Positions 8,096 to 16,008 of a stretch of DNA of 64,000 bases are shown here, piece after piece. Under the pieces are notes generated by a model. It was not told the DNA's origin. It did no database searches and saw only the letters and a program-made list of their open reading frames with translations. The DNA comes from an uncultured Lachnoclostridium sp. (lineage in GTDB: Bacteria; Bacillota; Clostridia; Lachnospirales; Lachnospiraceae). Numbering within the stretch: position 1 is the stretch's first letter; every line of letters begins with the position of its first letter. The translations under genes were made by a program, and so were the position numbers. The stretch is from assembly GCA_948330435.1 (NCBI GenBank), contig CAOJBY010000002.1, positions 62,001 through 126,000 on the forward strand. The letters are read 5' to 3'.

Positions 8096-8187
8096 GTAAT
8101 GTCTCTAACAGCATCCCCTACTTAGAACAATTTGCAGTCACTTAAACATGTGCCTGCAAATTGTTCTGATGCTGCACGAGACATTAC
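8096..8187 (-). ncRNA. Nested hairpin element, copy 1 (between spoIIIAE and spoIIIAF)
   Basis: On the minus strand: stem I GTAATGTCTC/GAGACATTAC (10 bp), stem II CAGCATC/GATGCTG (7 bp), stem III AGAACAATTTGCAG/CTGCAAATTGTTCT (14 bp), a short CAC/GTG tip pair, and an 8-nt bulge (AAGTAGGG) only on the 3' side between stems III and II. Copies 2 and 3 keep this layout with different stem sequences. GGAACT follows the element here and in copy 2. It could be a structured RNA, a processing site or a palindromic repeat. Confidence 0.55.
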
Positions 8188-8196
8188 TGATTCCCC

Positions 8197-9348
8197 TCAT
8201 CCTCTTACCGACACAGTCACAACCGCAATGGTCAGCATAAACAAAACCACCGTGGTAAATACAACCCGAAACAGCAGGCGGATTCCCTCTCCCACTCCGG
8301 TTACGCAGCCTGTCATCCGTTTATCTGATACTGGCTGAATAAGGGCGGCCGCCAGCTCCAGAATCAGCACCAGCATCCCAAGCTTTGCCAGGGGTACCAG
8401 GCAAATAAGCACAAGTACTACCAGAGCCGCCACCCCGATGCCGTTTTTAATCAGGACGGAAGAGCCAAGGACTACGTCCGTTACGGATCCCGCAATATTG
8501 CCAATTCCCGGAATCACCTCCACCGCCCGGCTGAACAGGGTGGTTTTCAAAGAATCCACTGCCGGATTTAAAATTCCCTGAATGGTGTTAAAGCCAATCA
8601 CCACGGCCAGCATGGATTTCAGCAGCCATACCGTGATCTTTGATGTCATCTCTTTCATCTGTGACAGATATTCCTCCTTGGTCAAATGATTTACAAATAC
8701 AAGGATCACATAAATCTGAATCAAGGCCATCAATCCGTTTTGGATCAGCCGCTGAATAAAATAAATAAGCCCCAGGAAAAATTCATAAAATACAAGTGCC
8801 GTAGTACTTCCGGATGCCATGGTTACCGCCAGGCAGAAAGCCGGAACCAGCACATTCATAAAATCCTGAATTCCAAGGAGTACTTCCCCTGCAATCTCCA
8901 TTGCCCCGGAAAAAACCTGCAGCAGTATCAGAAACAGCAGCAGATAGGTAATCTCAAAGCTTACCTCCGCAATCTGTTGATTCTGAAAAATATTCGAAAA
9001 ATTGGACATGAGGGCCGCCGCAATTCCAAGGAGTAAAATAGAAAGCAGCAAATGCTTTTCCGTCTGCCAGTTATCTCCCATCTGTTCCACCACGGCTGTC
9101 ACAAAGCTCTCCAGGGTCAGGGGCTGTCCCCCCTGCAAAAGTTCCAGCACTGTATTTTTAAACTCGAATTCTCCCCCCAGAATCTCATTCACCGATTCCT
9201 CTATCTCGTCGAAGTCCAGCTCCTCTATCATAGTAAAGTCCTCGGCCCGGGCATTGAGAGGTATCAAAAAGCCCAAAAGCAATGCACCGAATAAAGTGGA
9301 GAAAAATCTAACGTATAATCTGGTTTTCCGTTTCTTTTCCATTTTCAT
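8197..9348 (-). CDS. spoIIIAE: Stage III sporulation protein AE
   Basis: A 383-residue polytopic membrane protein of the SpoIIIA complex. It begins with a signal-peptide-like segment (LFGALLLGFLIPLNARA), then an acidic lumenal stretch and about seven membrane helices. The ATG at 9346-9348 overlaps the spoIIIAD stop by four bases (ATGA). The same frame stays open 137 codons further upstream, but that is the antisense of overlapping genes and lacks the signal peptide at its start. The nested hairpin follows 9 bp after the stop. Confidence 0.93.
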   Translation of the reverse strand: MKMEKKRKTRLYVRFFSTLFGALLLGFLIPLNARAEDFTMIEELDFDEIEESVNEILGGEFEFKNTVLELLQGGQPLTLESFVTAVVEQMGDNWQTEKHLLLSILLLGIAAALMSNFSNIFQNQQIAEVSFEITYLLLFLILLQVFSGAMEIAGEVLLGIQDFMNVLVPAFCLAVTMASGSTTALVFYEFFLGLIYFIQRLIQNGLMALIQIYVILVFVNHLTKEEYLSQMKEMTSKITVWLLKSMLAVVIGFNTIQGILNPAVDSLKTTLFSRAVEVIPGIGNIAGSVTDVVLGSSVLIKNGIGVAALVVLVLICLVPLAKLGMLVLILELAAALIQPVSDKRMTGCVTGVGEGIRLLFRVVFTTVVLFMLTIAVVTVSVRG

Positions 9349-9728
9349 GTTCCTAAAAAACCATGAATGGTATCTAAAAGTGCCGTGATGATAGGCATAC
9401 TGACAGCCAAAATCGAAAGCTTGCTGAATACGCCTATCTGTCCGGCAATGGCTCCATACCCTGCATCCCGACAGATGTCTGCGGCAAATTCCGAAATGTA
9501 GGTAATGCCTATAATTTTCAGCAGTGCCTGTATGTAAGAGCTTTGGATGGAAATAGAGCTTTGAATCAGCTTTACACTCTCCACCACAACCTCCAGCTTT
9601 TCGGCCGCCAGAAGCAGCAGAAAGACACTGGTGGCAATGCTCAGATAGACGGAAAATTCCGGTTTCACCGCTTTTATTTGAAGTGCCAGCAGAACACCGG
9701 CAATTCCAATCATGGCTGCCTGAAGCAT
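9345..9728 (-). CDS. spoIIIAD: Stage III sporulation protein AD
   Basis: A 127-residue protein with about four membrane helices, the usual size for the family. I chose ATG 9726-9728 (MLQAAMIGIAG) because GAGGTGA lies eight bases upstream; the frame is open further upstream but overlaps spoIIIAC. It belongs to the SpoIIIA channel complex in the mother-cell membrane. Its stop overlaps the spoIIIAE start. Confidence 0.92.
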   Translation of the reverse strand: MLQAAMIGIAGVLLALQIKAVKPEFSVYLSIATSVFLLLLAAEKLEVVVESVKLIQSSISIQSSYIQALLKIIGITYISEFAADICRDAGYGAIAGQIGVFSKLSILAVSMPIITALLDTIHGFLGT

Positions 9729-9762
9729 ATTGTAGTTCACCTCGATTCCAGTTCCGCAACGT

Positions 9763-9957
9763 CTACAACGCAAAGAGACGCTGCATGGTGTCAAACAAAT
9801 CAAAAATATAAGGAAGAATCCAGAACAGCACCAACACCAGGCCTGCAAGGCTGGTAAGGAATGCCTGTTCTTCCCGTCCGCTGTGCTTTAGAATCTGACT
9901 TAACACAGAGACCAGGATTCCAACTGCCGCAATTTTGAATATGAGATTCACGCTCAT
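9763..9957 (-). CDS. spoIIIAC: Stage III sporulation protein AC
   Basis: A 64-residue protein with two membrane helices. Start ATG 9955-9957 (MSVNLIFKIAAVG) is chosen because GGAGG lies five bases before it; an ATG 12 bp earlier would place that site inside the gene. It is probably a pore-associated component of the SpoIIIA complex. The order AB-AC-AD is conserved in endospore formers. Confidence 0.9.
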   Translation of the reverse strand: MSVNLIFKIAAVGILVSVLSQILKHSGREEQAFLTSLAGLVLVLFWILPYIFDLFDTMQRLFAL

Positions 9958-9969
9958 AGGTTCCTCCAT

Positions 9970-10488
9970 TTACACCAACAGGATCACCAGAAAAATTCCT
10001 CCGGCAACTCCCAAGCTCTGGTATAATTTCTGTTTTGTCTGTGCCGCATCCTGGGCCTCCCGAATGGAAAGCTCCAGTTGCTCAAGGTAGAGATCGATGG
10101 AAGAAAGCTGCATCTCCAGGTCCAGATAACCCAAAACCTCTCCCAGACCGCCAAGCTGCTCCTTGTCCCCTTTTTTCAAATGCGTATCAGAAAGCCACTG
10201 TTTAATCTGCTTCTGCCATAGTTCTCCAAAGCTTTGCCCCTCCATACTTCCCATCTGCTCTGCCGTCTGTTCCAGGAAGCTTCCAAAAGGTTCCTTTATG
10301 CGGACTGCAATGCTGGCAAATGCTTCCGGCAGAGGTGTCTTCGTATATTTAATCTCTCCCCTTAACATATAAATCATCTGTTTCAGCAGCCGAAGCTCCA
10401 TACATCGTCCCTTTAAATCGCTGCTGAAACTTGCACCGATTCCCGCAGCGGAAGCCAGAATCAGCAGTGCACCAACCCCTTTTAACAT
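9970..10488 (-). CDS. spoIIIAB: Stage III sporulation protein AB
   Basis: A 172-residue protein with a hydrophobic N-terminus, a soluble helical middle related to type II secretion F-like folds, and a C-terminal membrane helix (GVAGGIFLVILLV). It is thought to work with the ATPase SpoIIIAA. The start lies inside the last codons of spoIIIAA behind a GGAGGAG site, an overlap of seven bases. Confidence 0.92.
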   Translation of the reverse strand: MLKGVGALLILASAAGIGASFSSDLKGRCMELRLLKQMIYMLRGEIKYTKTPLPEAFASIAVRIKEPFGSFLEQTAEQMGSMEGQSFGELWQKQIKQWLSDTHLKKGDKEQLGGLGEVLGYLDLEMQLSSIDLYLEQLELSIREAQDAAQTKQKLYQSLGVAGGIFLVILLV

Positions 10489-11429
10489 AAACTCCTCCCC
10501 CTTTCATCCAGAATATGACGAATCACACCTGTTCGTACAAGATTATCCAAAATTACATAACGTTCAAATATCTGTTCCTCCGCCAACCGTCGAAGAAGCG
10601 GCTTGGAGCGAATATCTTCCAGAGAACTGCCGTGAACTGTGGCAAGAAGACGGCAGCCGCAAAACAAAGCTGTCTCCAGGGCACTTATATCCTCCTGACC
10701 GCCAATCTCATCCACTGCCAGCACCTCCGGAGCCATGGAACGGATCATCATCATCATACCCTCCGCCTTGGGACAGGCATCCATTACATCTGTCCGAATA
10801 CCCACATCATTTGCCGGAATCCCCTGATAGCAGCCGCAGATCTCAGAACGCTCATCCACGACTCCCACTGTCCGTCCCGGATGTTCCCGGCTTCCATTGG
10901 AGATTTGCCGAATCAGATCCCGAAGCAGCGTGGTTTTTCCACATCGTGGAGGTGAAATAATAAGTGTATGCTTAAGTCCCGTCTCATCATAGAGATAAGG
11001 CAACACCTTGTCCCCACAGCCGGTAATCTGGTGGGACAAACGGAGATTGAGACAGGAAATATAACGAATACTTTTCACCTTGTCCCCCTCCAGAACGACT
11101 TTTCCGGATATTCCCATCCGGTGTCCCCCCTGAAGAGTCAGATAGCCCTGTTTCAATTCATCCTCATAGGCATAGAGAGAATATTTTCCCACAAGCTCCA
11201 TGGTTTCCCGGATTTCCCTTTTGGTCACCACCCAGGCACCTGCCGGCTCTTTCAAAGACTTTCCCTGTCCGGACAGAAAAAACTCCTCCCCATCCATCCG
11301 AATCAGAAATGGCTTCTCCGCACGAAGACGAATCTCCTGCAGCCTCCCAAGATTCAGCCTGGCCTGCTCCAAAATCTCCCGAATATGCCCGGAAAAGAAA
11401 CACAATATTTCGTCCTTGTCTTTCATCAT
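10482..11429 (-). CDS. spoIIIAA: Stage III sporulation protein AA, secretion-type ATPase
   Basis: A 315-residue ATPase. Walker A is SPPRCGKTTLLRDLIRQ near residues 155-170 and the Walker B-like stretch is PEVLAVDEIGGQED near 235. It powers the mother-cell feeding channel. It starts with two consecutive ATG codons after AGAGGTGAG; either may be used. It is the first gene of the operon. The upstream side holds a probable sigma-E promoter and the terminator of the hemerythrin gene. Confidence 0.95.
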   Translation of the reverse strand: MMKDKDEILCFFSGHIREILEQARLNLGRLQEIRLRAEKPFLIRMDGEEFFLSGQGKSLKEPAGAWVVTKREIRETMELVGKYSLYAYEDELKQGYLTLQGGHRMGISGKVVLEGDKVKSIRYISCLNLRLSHQITGCGDKVLPYLYDETGLKHTLIISPPRCGKTTLLRDLIRQISNGSREHPGRTVGVVDERSEICGCYQGIPANDVGIRTDVMDACPKAEGMMMMIRSMAPEVLAVDEIGGQEDISALETALFCGCRLLATVHGSSLEDIRSKPLLRRLAEEQIFERYVILDNLVRTGVIRHILDERGRSLC

Positions 11430-11444
11430 CTCACCTCTTAGGAA

Positions 11445-11473
11445 AGTATATGAGGACAGGCCGGAAAAAAGAC
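11445..11473 (-). promoter_or_regulatory. Probable sigma-E promoter of the spoIIIA operon
   Basis: CATATACT (11445-11452), a 14-bp spacer and GTCTTTT (11467-11473) on the minus strand. The -10 matches the sigma-E pattern CATACAMT at six of eight positions; the -35 match is weaker. spoIIIA operons are sigma-E-controlled in Bacillus. Confidence 0.45.
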
Positions 11474-11481
11474 TAAAAAGA

Positions 11482-11544
11482 AAAAGTGGGTGTCGGGAAC
11501 TAAGACATCAGCCTTTTCTGTCTTAGTTCCCGACACCCACTTTT
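11482..11544 (-). terminator. Terminator after the hemerythrin gene, copy 2 of the repeated family
   Basis: A perfect 25-bp stem beginning AAAAGTGGGTGTCGGGAAC, a 13-base loop, then TTTTTCTTTTT on the minus strand. The minus-strand loop region GACAGAAAAGGCTGATGTC is shared by the family. It starts 17 bp past the stop. Confidence 0.85.
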
Positions 11545-11560
11545 GGCTTATTCATTTTTC

Positions 11561-12919
11561 TTACGCCTTTTTCTTTGCAAAAAATGCATCTATCTCTTTC
11601 TTAATTTCCTCCGGTTTTGCGTTCTTCAGCAAATACCCTGCCGGTTTTAAAGGCATAACCTGAATGATACTCTGGGGATCTCTGCGGCCCGTCAGGAAAA
11701 TAACCGGAATATCTTCAAAAGCTTTCTCGGCTCGAAGCATCTCCAGTGTCTGCTTTCCGTCACAGACCGGCATTTCATAGTCCAGAAGAATCAGGTCCGG
11801 CCGATTCAGGGTTATGGTCCGAATTGCCGCTGCCCCGGATTCCGCTGACGCCACTTCATAGTCCTCGCTTAACAGCCGCTTTATTCCCTCCCGTATGATA
11901 AGCGAATCGTCCACCGCCAACACTTTCTTTTTCCTATTTGTCACCTCCTGCTCTTCCCGCTTCATCAGATACTTTTCCACTTCAATCAGTTCATTTTCCA
12001 CCTCAATAGGTGTCCCGACACCCCTCTCCAGCAGATAGGGTGCAATGGTGCAGTAAGCAAAATAGCCGGCACCTGTATTAAACAGAAAACTAATCTGCAG
12101 TTTTTCCTTTTCAACTATATTCTGAAACTCTTCATAAGAGAGTAGATTTTCCTCTTTCAGCTTATAGGCTTCTTTTGCGGGAAAACACGCCAAAAGACGC
12201 CCTACGAACTGCCGGGCCGTATATCTGGCAGCATGAACCAGCCTGGCATCCAGTTTGCCCGTCCTAAGCCCCAGCACCTTTCCTACGGTTTCGATCAGCA
12301 GCCTTTCCTCAAAAACCATCAGAATTTCCTGCTTCTCTTCCTCCTGCCCCGTCTCATAGACCAGGCGGTAATATACGCCTTTTCCGAATTTCTCTCCATT
12401 GTAGGAGTCACTGAGCATCTGAGATTCCAGATGAAACATATCAAATACAAGCTGGACAATCACATTCTTCATCTCCACAAGCTCTTCACCCGGCAAAAGA
12501 TTCTCCCACTTTCTGATTCTCTTTCCCGTAATTGCAAGATCCTCCGTCAACGTGTGGCCAATCAGCCATCCTGCACAGACAGCTAAAAAATGCTGCACGG
12601 TGTCTGACGCATAACCTGACTGCTCCAGCTCCTGTTCCAGAGCCGGAAGTGTATTCTCCCGAAAGCTTTTGTGCAGACGTTTGTGTTCTTCTGTTCCCTC
12701 ATAGCCAATGGATTCCATATATGCTTCTTCATCTGCAAAATGCTTCGCTACATGCCCTTTGAAAAACTTAATTCCCTCATGACATGCCCATTCATTGTTC
12801 TTCTCTTCCTCTTTGAACGCAAAAAGCTTATTGATTATCTTAAAAAGTCTTCGATGCTCCCTATCAATCACATCTATTCCAATGTTGAACTCTTCCTGCC
12901 ATTCAAACCGGATGTCCAT
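11561..12919 (-). CDS. Hemerythrin - CheX/CheC-like - response regulator fusion
   Basis: 452 residues in three parts. Residues 1-135 are a bacteriohemerythrin with the iron-ligand motifs DREHRRLF, HVAKHFADEE and EEHKRLH. Residues 150-325 resemble a chemotaxis phosphatase-like CheX fold (weak assignment). Residues 340-452 are a receiver domain with VLAVDDS and the phospho-acceptor in ILLDYEMP. The protein could sense oxygen or iron and pass a signal through the receiver. RBS AAAGGAGG lies before the ATG. It stands alone between two terminators, with no kinase or chemotaxis gene adjacent. Confidence 0.82.
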   Translation of the reverse strand: MDIRFEWQEEFNIGIDVIDREHRRLFKIINKLFAFKEEEKNNEWACHEGIKFFKGHVAKHFADEEAYMESIGYEGTEEHKRLHKSFRENTLPALEQELEQSGYASDTVQHFLAVCAGWLIGHTLTEDLAITGKRIRKWENLLPGEELVEMKNVIVQLVFDMFHLESQMLSDSYNGEKFGKGVYYRLVYETGQEEEKQEILMVFEERLLIETVGKVLGLRTGKLDARLVHAARYTARQFVGRLLACFPAKEAYKLKEENLLSYEEFQNIVEKEKLQISFLFNTGAGYFAYCTIAPYLLERGVGTPIEVENELIEVEKYLMKREEQEVTNRKKKVLAVDDSLIIREGIKRLLSEDYEVASAESGAAAIRTITLNRPDLILLDYEMPVCDGKQTLEMLRAEKAFEDIPVIFLTGRRDPQSIIQVMPLKPAGYLLKNAKPEEIKKEIDAFFAKKKA

Positions 12920-13138
12920 ACTATATCCTCCTTTGCTGCATCAAGCTTATTTTTCACACCCCTTTCACAAACGTGCTCTAAATACACCTTGACTTTTATC
13001 ATACAATATATAGTATTCATAATGTAATCTTAATTGTGCGAAGATTTCAAAACAATCATCGTCTTTATGCTTCCCACTGCAAAGGCATGTTGTTGGCTTT
13101 CATTGATCAGCTTGCATCCATACCGGACATGTACGCAG
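12920..13138. other. Intergenic region upstream of the hemerythrin gene
   Basis: About 220 bp between the hemerythrin gene and the pnp terminator. It must hold the hemerythrin promoter (AT-rich stretch 12985-13025), but no clear minus-strand -35/-10 pair stands out. No small gene is visible. Confidence 0.4.
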
Positions 13139-13199
13139 AAAAGAACCGTCGGGAACTAAGACAGAAATGGCTGATGTCTTAGTTCCCGACGGTTCTTTT
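13139..13199 (-). terminator. pnp terminator, copy 3 of the repeated family (inverted loop)
   Basis: A 23-25-bp perfect stem (AAGAACCGTCGGGAACTAAG and complement) beginning 19 bp past the pnp stop. The loop is the reverse complement of the loop in the other copies (TCAGCCATTTC on the minus strand), so this copy is flipped. It is followed by a short T-rich stretch. Confidence 0.8.
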
Positions 13200-13217
13200 T
13201 CGATTCCCTTTATTTGA

Positions 13218-15308
13218 TTAATTCTCTTTTACGTCTTTCATGCTGAAGCTCAAGCGACCCATCTTATCCTTACCCAGGCACACGACTTTCACCACATCGC
13301 CCAGGGTCAGCACGTCCTCCACATGGTTGATTCTCTGCTTTGCAATCTTGGAGATGTGAACCATGCCCTCTTTGCCCGGTGCAAACTCCAGGAACGCACC
13401 GAACTCCTTGATGCTGACAACCTTGCCGGTGAGCACCATGCCCTCCTCAAAGTCAGTTACGATGATCTTGATCAGCTCAACGGCCTTGTCCATGTTGGCC
13501 TTGTCCGTACCGCATACGGATACGGCACCGTCATCATCAATATCGATCTTCACGCCTGTCTGCTCAATGATGGTATTGATAGTCTTACCTCTCTGACCAA
13601 CCACATCACCAATCTTCTGGGGATCAATCTGAATCTGGATAATCTTCGGTGCATAAGGTCCAACCTCAGCTCTCGGCTCTGCAATACAGGGCTTCATACA
13701 AGTGTCCATAATGAACATTCTTGCTTCCCGGCATCTTGCAATGGCACCCTCCACAATGGGACGGGTCAGGCCATGAATCTTAATATCCATCTGGATGGCA
13801 GTGATACCCTCGGTGGTTCCGGTTACCTTGAAGTCCATATCTCCGAAGAAGTCCTCAAGTCCCTGGATATCCGTCAAGAGCACGTAGTCATCATCCGTCT
13901 CACCGGTTACCAGACCGCAGGAAATACCTGCTACCATCTTCTTAATGGGCACGCCTGCCGCCATCAGAGACATACAGGATGCACAGGTAGAAGCCATGGA
14001 GGTAGATCCGTTGGACTCAAAGGTCTCGGATACGGTACGGATGGCATAGGGGAACTCTTCCTCAGAGGGAAGCACCGGCAAAAGTGCACGCTCTGCCAAA
14101 GCTCCGTGTCCAATCTCCCGCCGTCCCGGTCCACGGCTTGGCTTTGTCTCACCTACGGAGTAACTCGGGAAATTGTAATGATGCATATAACGCTTGCTTG
14201 TCTCATTTTCATCCAGACCGTCCAGTCTCTGTGCTTCTGACAAGGGTGCCAGGGTACAGATGTTGCAGATCTGGGTCTGTCCTCTGGTAAACATTGCGGA
14301 ACCGTGAACTCTCGGAATCAGATCCACCTCTGCTGCCAGGGGACGGATCTGGGTAATCTCACGTCCGTCGGGACGCTTGTGATCCTTTAAGATCATCTTG
14401 CGGACAGTCTTCTTCTGATACTGGTAAATAGCTTCCCCAAGAACCTCAAGCCACTCTTCCTTGTCGGCAAATGCTTCCTCCAGCTTTGCGGTAATCTGAC
14501 GGATGTTTTCCTCTCTTACCTGCTTCTCGTCGGTAAATACGGCCTTTTCCATCTCCTCCGGGGGAACCTGCTCCTTAATGGCAGCAAACAGCTCCTCAGG
14601 AACCGCACAGCTTGTGTAGGTATGCTTTTCCTTGCCGCACTCCGCTACAATCTTATCAATAAAGGCAATCACTTTCTGGTTGACTTCATGGGCCAGATAA
14701 ATGGCTTCAATCATCCTGGCCTCCGGAATCTCATTGGCTCCGGCTTCAATCATAATCACCTTTTCTCTTGTGGAAGCTACCGTAAGCTTTAAGTCAGACA
14801 CCTTATACTGGCTCTGTCCCGGATTGACGATAAATTCTCCGTCAATCATGCCAATCTGGGTCATGGCACAGGGTCCGGCAAAAGGAATATCCGAAACTGC
14901 CGTTGCAATGGCAGAACCCAGCATAGCCGTTAACTCAGGACTACACTCCGGATCTACGGAAAGCACCAGATTATTTAAGGTTACATCATTACGGTAATCC
15001 TTGGGAAACAGGGGACGCATCGGGCGGTCAATGACACGGGATGTCAATACGGCATTCTCGGAAGCCTTGCCCTCTCTCTTATTAAATCCGCCCGGGATCT
15101 TGCCTACCGAATACAGTTTCTCCTCATACTCTACACTTAAGGGGAAGAAATCAATACCCTCCCTGGGTTTGTCGGAAGCCGTTGCCGTGGACAACACGGT
15201 AGTGTCACCGTAATGCATGAAAGCGGCTCCGCTGGCCTGCTTTGCCACTCTGCCGATGTCTACGGTCAGGGTACGGCCGGCAAGCTCCATGGAATAACTC
15301 TTGTACAT
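13218..15308 (-). CDS. pnp: Polyribonucleotide nucleotidyltransferase (PNPase)
   Basis: A 696-residue phosphorolytic 3'-5' exoribonuclease. Domain order: RNase PH 1 (about 10-140), helical linker, RNase PH 2 (about 320-525, with the FTRGQTQ and GDMDFKVTGT blocks), KH (555-610, GDVVGQRGKTINTI) and S1 (620-690, ending in the LSFSMKD strand). All domains are intact. It lies downstream of rpsO, the usual order, with a 230-bp leader between the rpsO terminator and its start. RBS AAAGGAG is six bases before the ATG. Confidence 0.98.
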   Translation of the reverse strand: MYKSYSMELAGRTLTVDIGRVAKQASGAAFMHYGDTTVLSTATASDKPREGIDFFPLSVEYEEKLYSVGKIPGGFNKREGKASENAVLTSRVIDRPMRPLFPKDYRNDVTLNNLVLSVDPECSPELTAMLGSAIATAVSDIPFAGPCAMTQIGMIDGEFIVNPGQSQYKVSDLKLTVASTREKVIMIEAGANEIPEARMIEAIYLAHEVNQKVIAFIDKIVAECGKEKHTYTSCAVPEELFAAIKEQVPPEEMEKAVFTDEKQVREENIRQITAKLEEAFADKEEWLEVLGEAIYQYQKKTVRKMILKDHKRPDGREITQIRPLAAEVDLIPRVHGSAMFTRGQTQICNICTLAPLSEAQRLDGLDENETSKRYMHHYNFPSYSVGETKPSRGPGRREIGHGALAERALLPVLPSEEEFPYAIRTVSETFESNGSTSMASTCASCMSLMAAGVPIKKMVAGISCGLVTGETDDDYVLLTDIQGLEDFFGDMDFKVTGTTEGITAIQMDIKIHGLTRPIVEGAIARCREARMFIMDTCMKPCIAEPRAEVGPYAPKIIQIQIDPQKIGDVVGQRGKTINTIIEQTGVKIDIDDDGAVSVCGTDKANMDKAVELIKIIVTDFEEGMVLTGKVVSIKEFGAFLEFAPGKEGMVHISKIAKQRINHVEDVLTLGDVVKVVCLGKDKMGRLSFSMKDVKEN

Positions 15309-15540
15309 GGTTAATCTCCTTTACTTTTTACAAATACTCTCTGGTTCAGGAGAATCCGAAACTACTGATCTGTATACGCTCACGGCACACGCCGGACATT
15401 CAGTACTCCCACTCGCAAAATACCTGCGATTCTACATTGCCCTTTTGCTCATGAAAGCAAACCGAACTATTCATATACGCATCAGTGGTCTCGGTTCCAT
15501 TCTCCTGTGGGGTTAATAGGTTTACATAAACATAAATCAG
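15309..15540 (-). promoter_or_regulatory. pnp 5' leader, partly self-complementary
   Basis: No gene is visible here. On the minus strand AGTACTGA and TCAGTAGT can pair (7 of 8), enclosing the hairpin CGGCGTGTGCCG, at about 15360-15410. pnp leaders in other bacteria fold and control autoregulation through RNase processing; that role here is inference. I see no clear promoter. Confidence 0.3.
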
Positions 15541-15612
15541 GGGGTGTCACAAAATAAGACATCAGCCGTTTCCATATCCGGAAAAGTCTTCTGTCTTATT
15601 TTGCGACACCCC
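15541..15612 (-). terminator. rpsO terminator, copy 4 of the repeated family
   Basis: A 21-bp stem, GGGGTGTCGCAAAATAAGAC on the minus strand, with its partner; its only imperfect position is a G.U pair possible on the minus strand alone. A longer 30-base loop has an inner hairpin (TTTCCGGATATGGAAA). It starts 11 bp past rpsO. The T-run is weak. Confidence 0.65.
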
Positions 15613-15622
15613 TTTCTTTCGC

Positions 15623-15889
15623 TTATTTTCTGAGTCCAAGTCTCTCAATCAGACTACGATAACGTGCAATATCTTTTCTCTTAAGATAAGCCAGCATATT
15701 ACGTCTCTGACCAACCATCTTGAGAAGTCCTCTTCTGGAATGATGATCCTTTGGGTTCTCTTTCAGATGCTCAGTTAACTCCTGAATCCGTGCGGTCAGA
15801 ATAGCTACCTGTACCTCCGGTGAACCGGTGTCACCCTCCTTTAAGCCATACTCAGCAATAATTGCCTGCTTCTTGTCTTTTGCGATCAT
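15623..15889 (-). CDS. rpsO: Ribosomal protein S15
   Basis: An 88-residue 30S subunit protein that binds 16S rRNA early in assembly. It shows the family sequence GDTGSPEVQVAILTARI, HSRRGLLKMVGQR and the RYRSLIERLGLRK end. The length is standard. It has its own strong promoter and is followed by a terminator before pnp. Confidence 0.98.
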   Translation of the reverse strand: MIAKDKKQAIIAEYGLKEGDTGSPEVQVAILTARIQELTEHLKENPKDHHSRRGLLKMVGQRRNMLAYLKRKDIARYRSLIERLGLRK

Positions 15890-15979
15890 AATGACTGCCT
15901 CCTTTTTTTCATAAGCCGTGTATCAAGCAACGGTCGGAGTGTCCGATTACCGAATACCGGCAAATTTTATACCTTTTAG

Positions 15980-16008
15980 ACTTTACCACAGCTTTGCGGT
16001 TGTGTCAA
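15980..16008 (-). promoter_or_regulatory. rpsO promoter
   Basis: TTGACA (16003-16008), a 17-bp spacer and TAAAGT (15980-15985) on the minus strand. The -35 overlaps the last bases of the upstream oxidoreductase gene. The 90-bp transcribed leader could carry S15 autoregulation. Confidence 0.85.

Noticed and set aside
8096..8187. Reading the nested hairpins as MITEs
   Set aside because: MITE copies share terminal inverted repeats and flank duplications. Here the outer arms differ completely between copies while pairing is kept, and no duplications are seen. I keep structured RNA as the better hypothesis without excluding an unusual palindromic repeat.
8197..9759. A 520-residue version of SpoIIIAE
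   Set aside because: The extra 137 residues come from a frame overlapping spoIIIAD. The signal peptide and ATGA overlap place the start at 9348.
12985..13025. Plus-strand promoter-like sequence (TTGACT ... TAGTAT)
   Set aside because: No plus-strand gene or RNA follows; only the terminator and the 3' end of pnp in antisense lie downstream.
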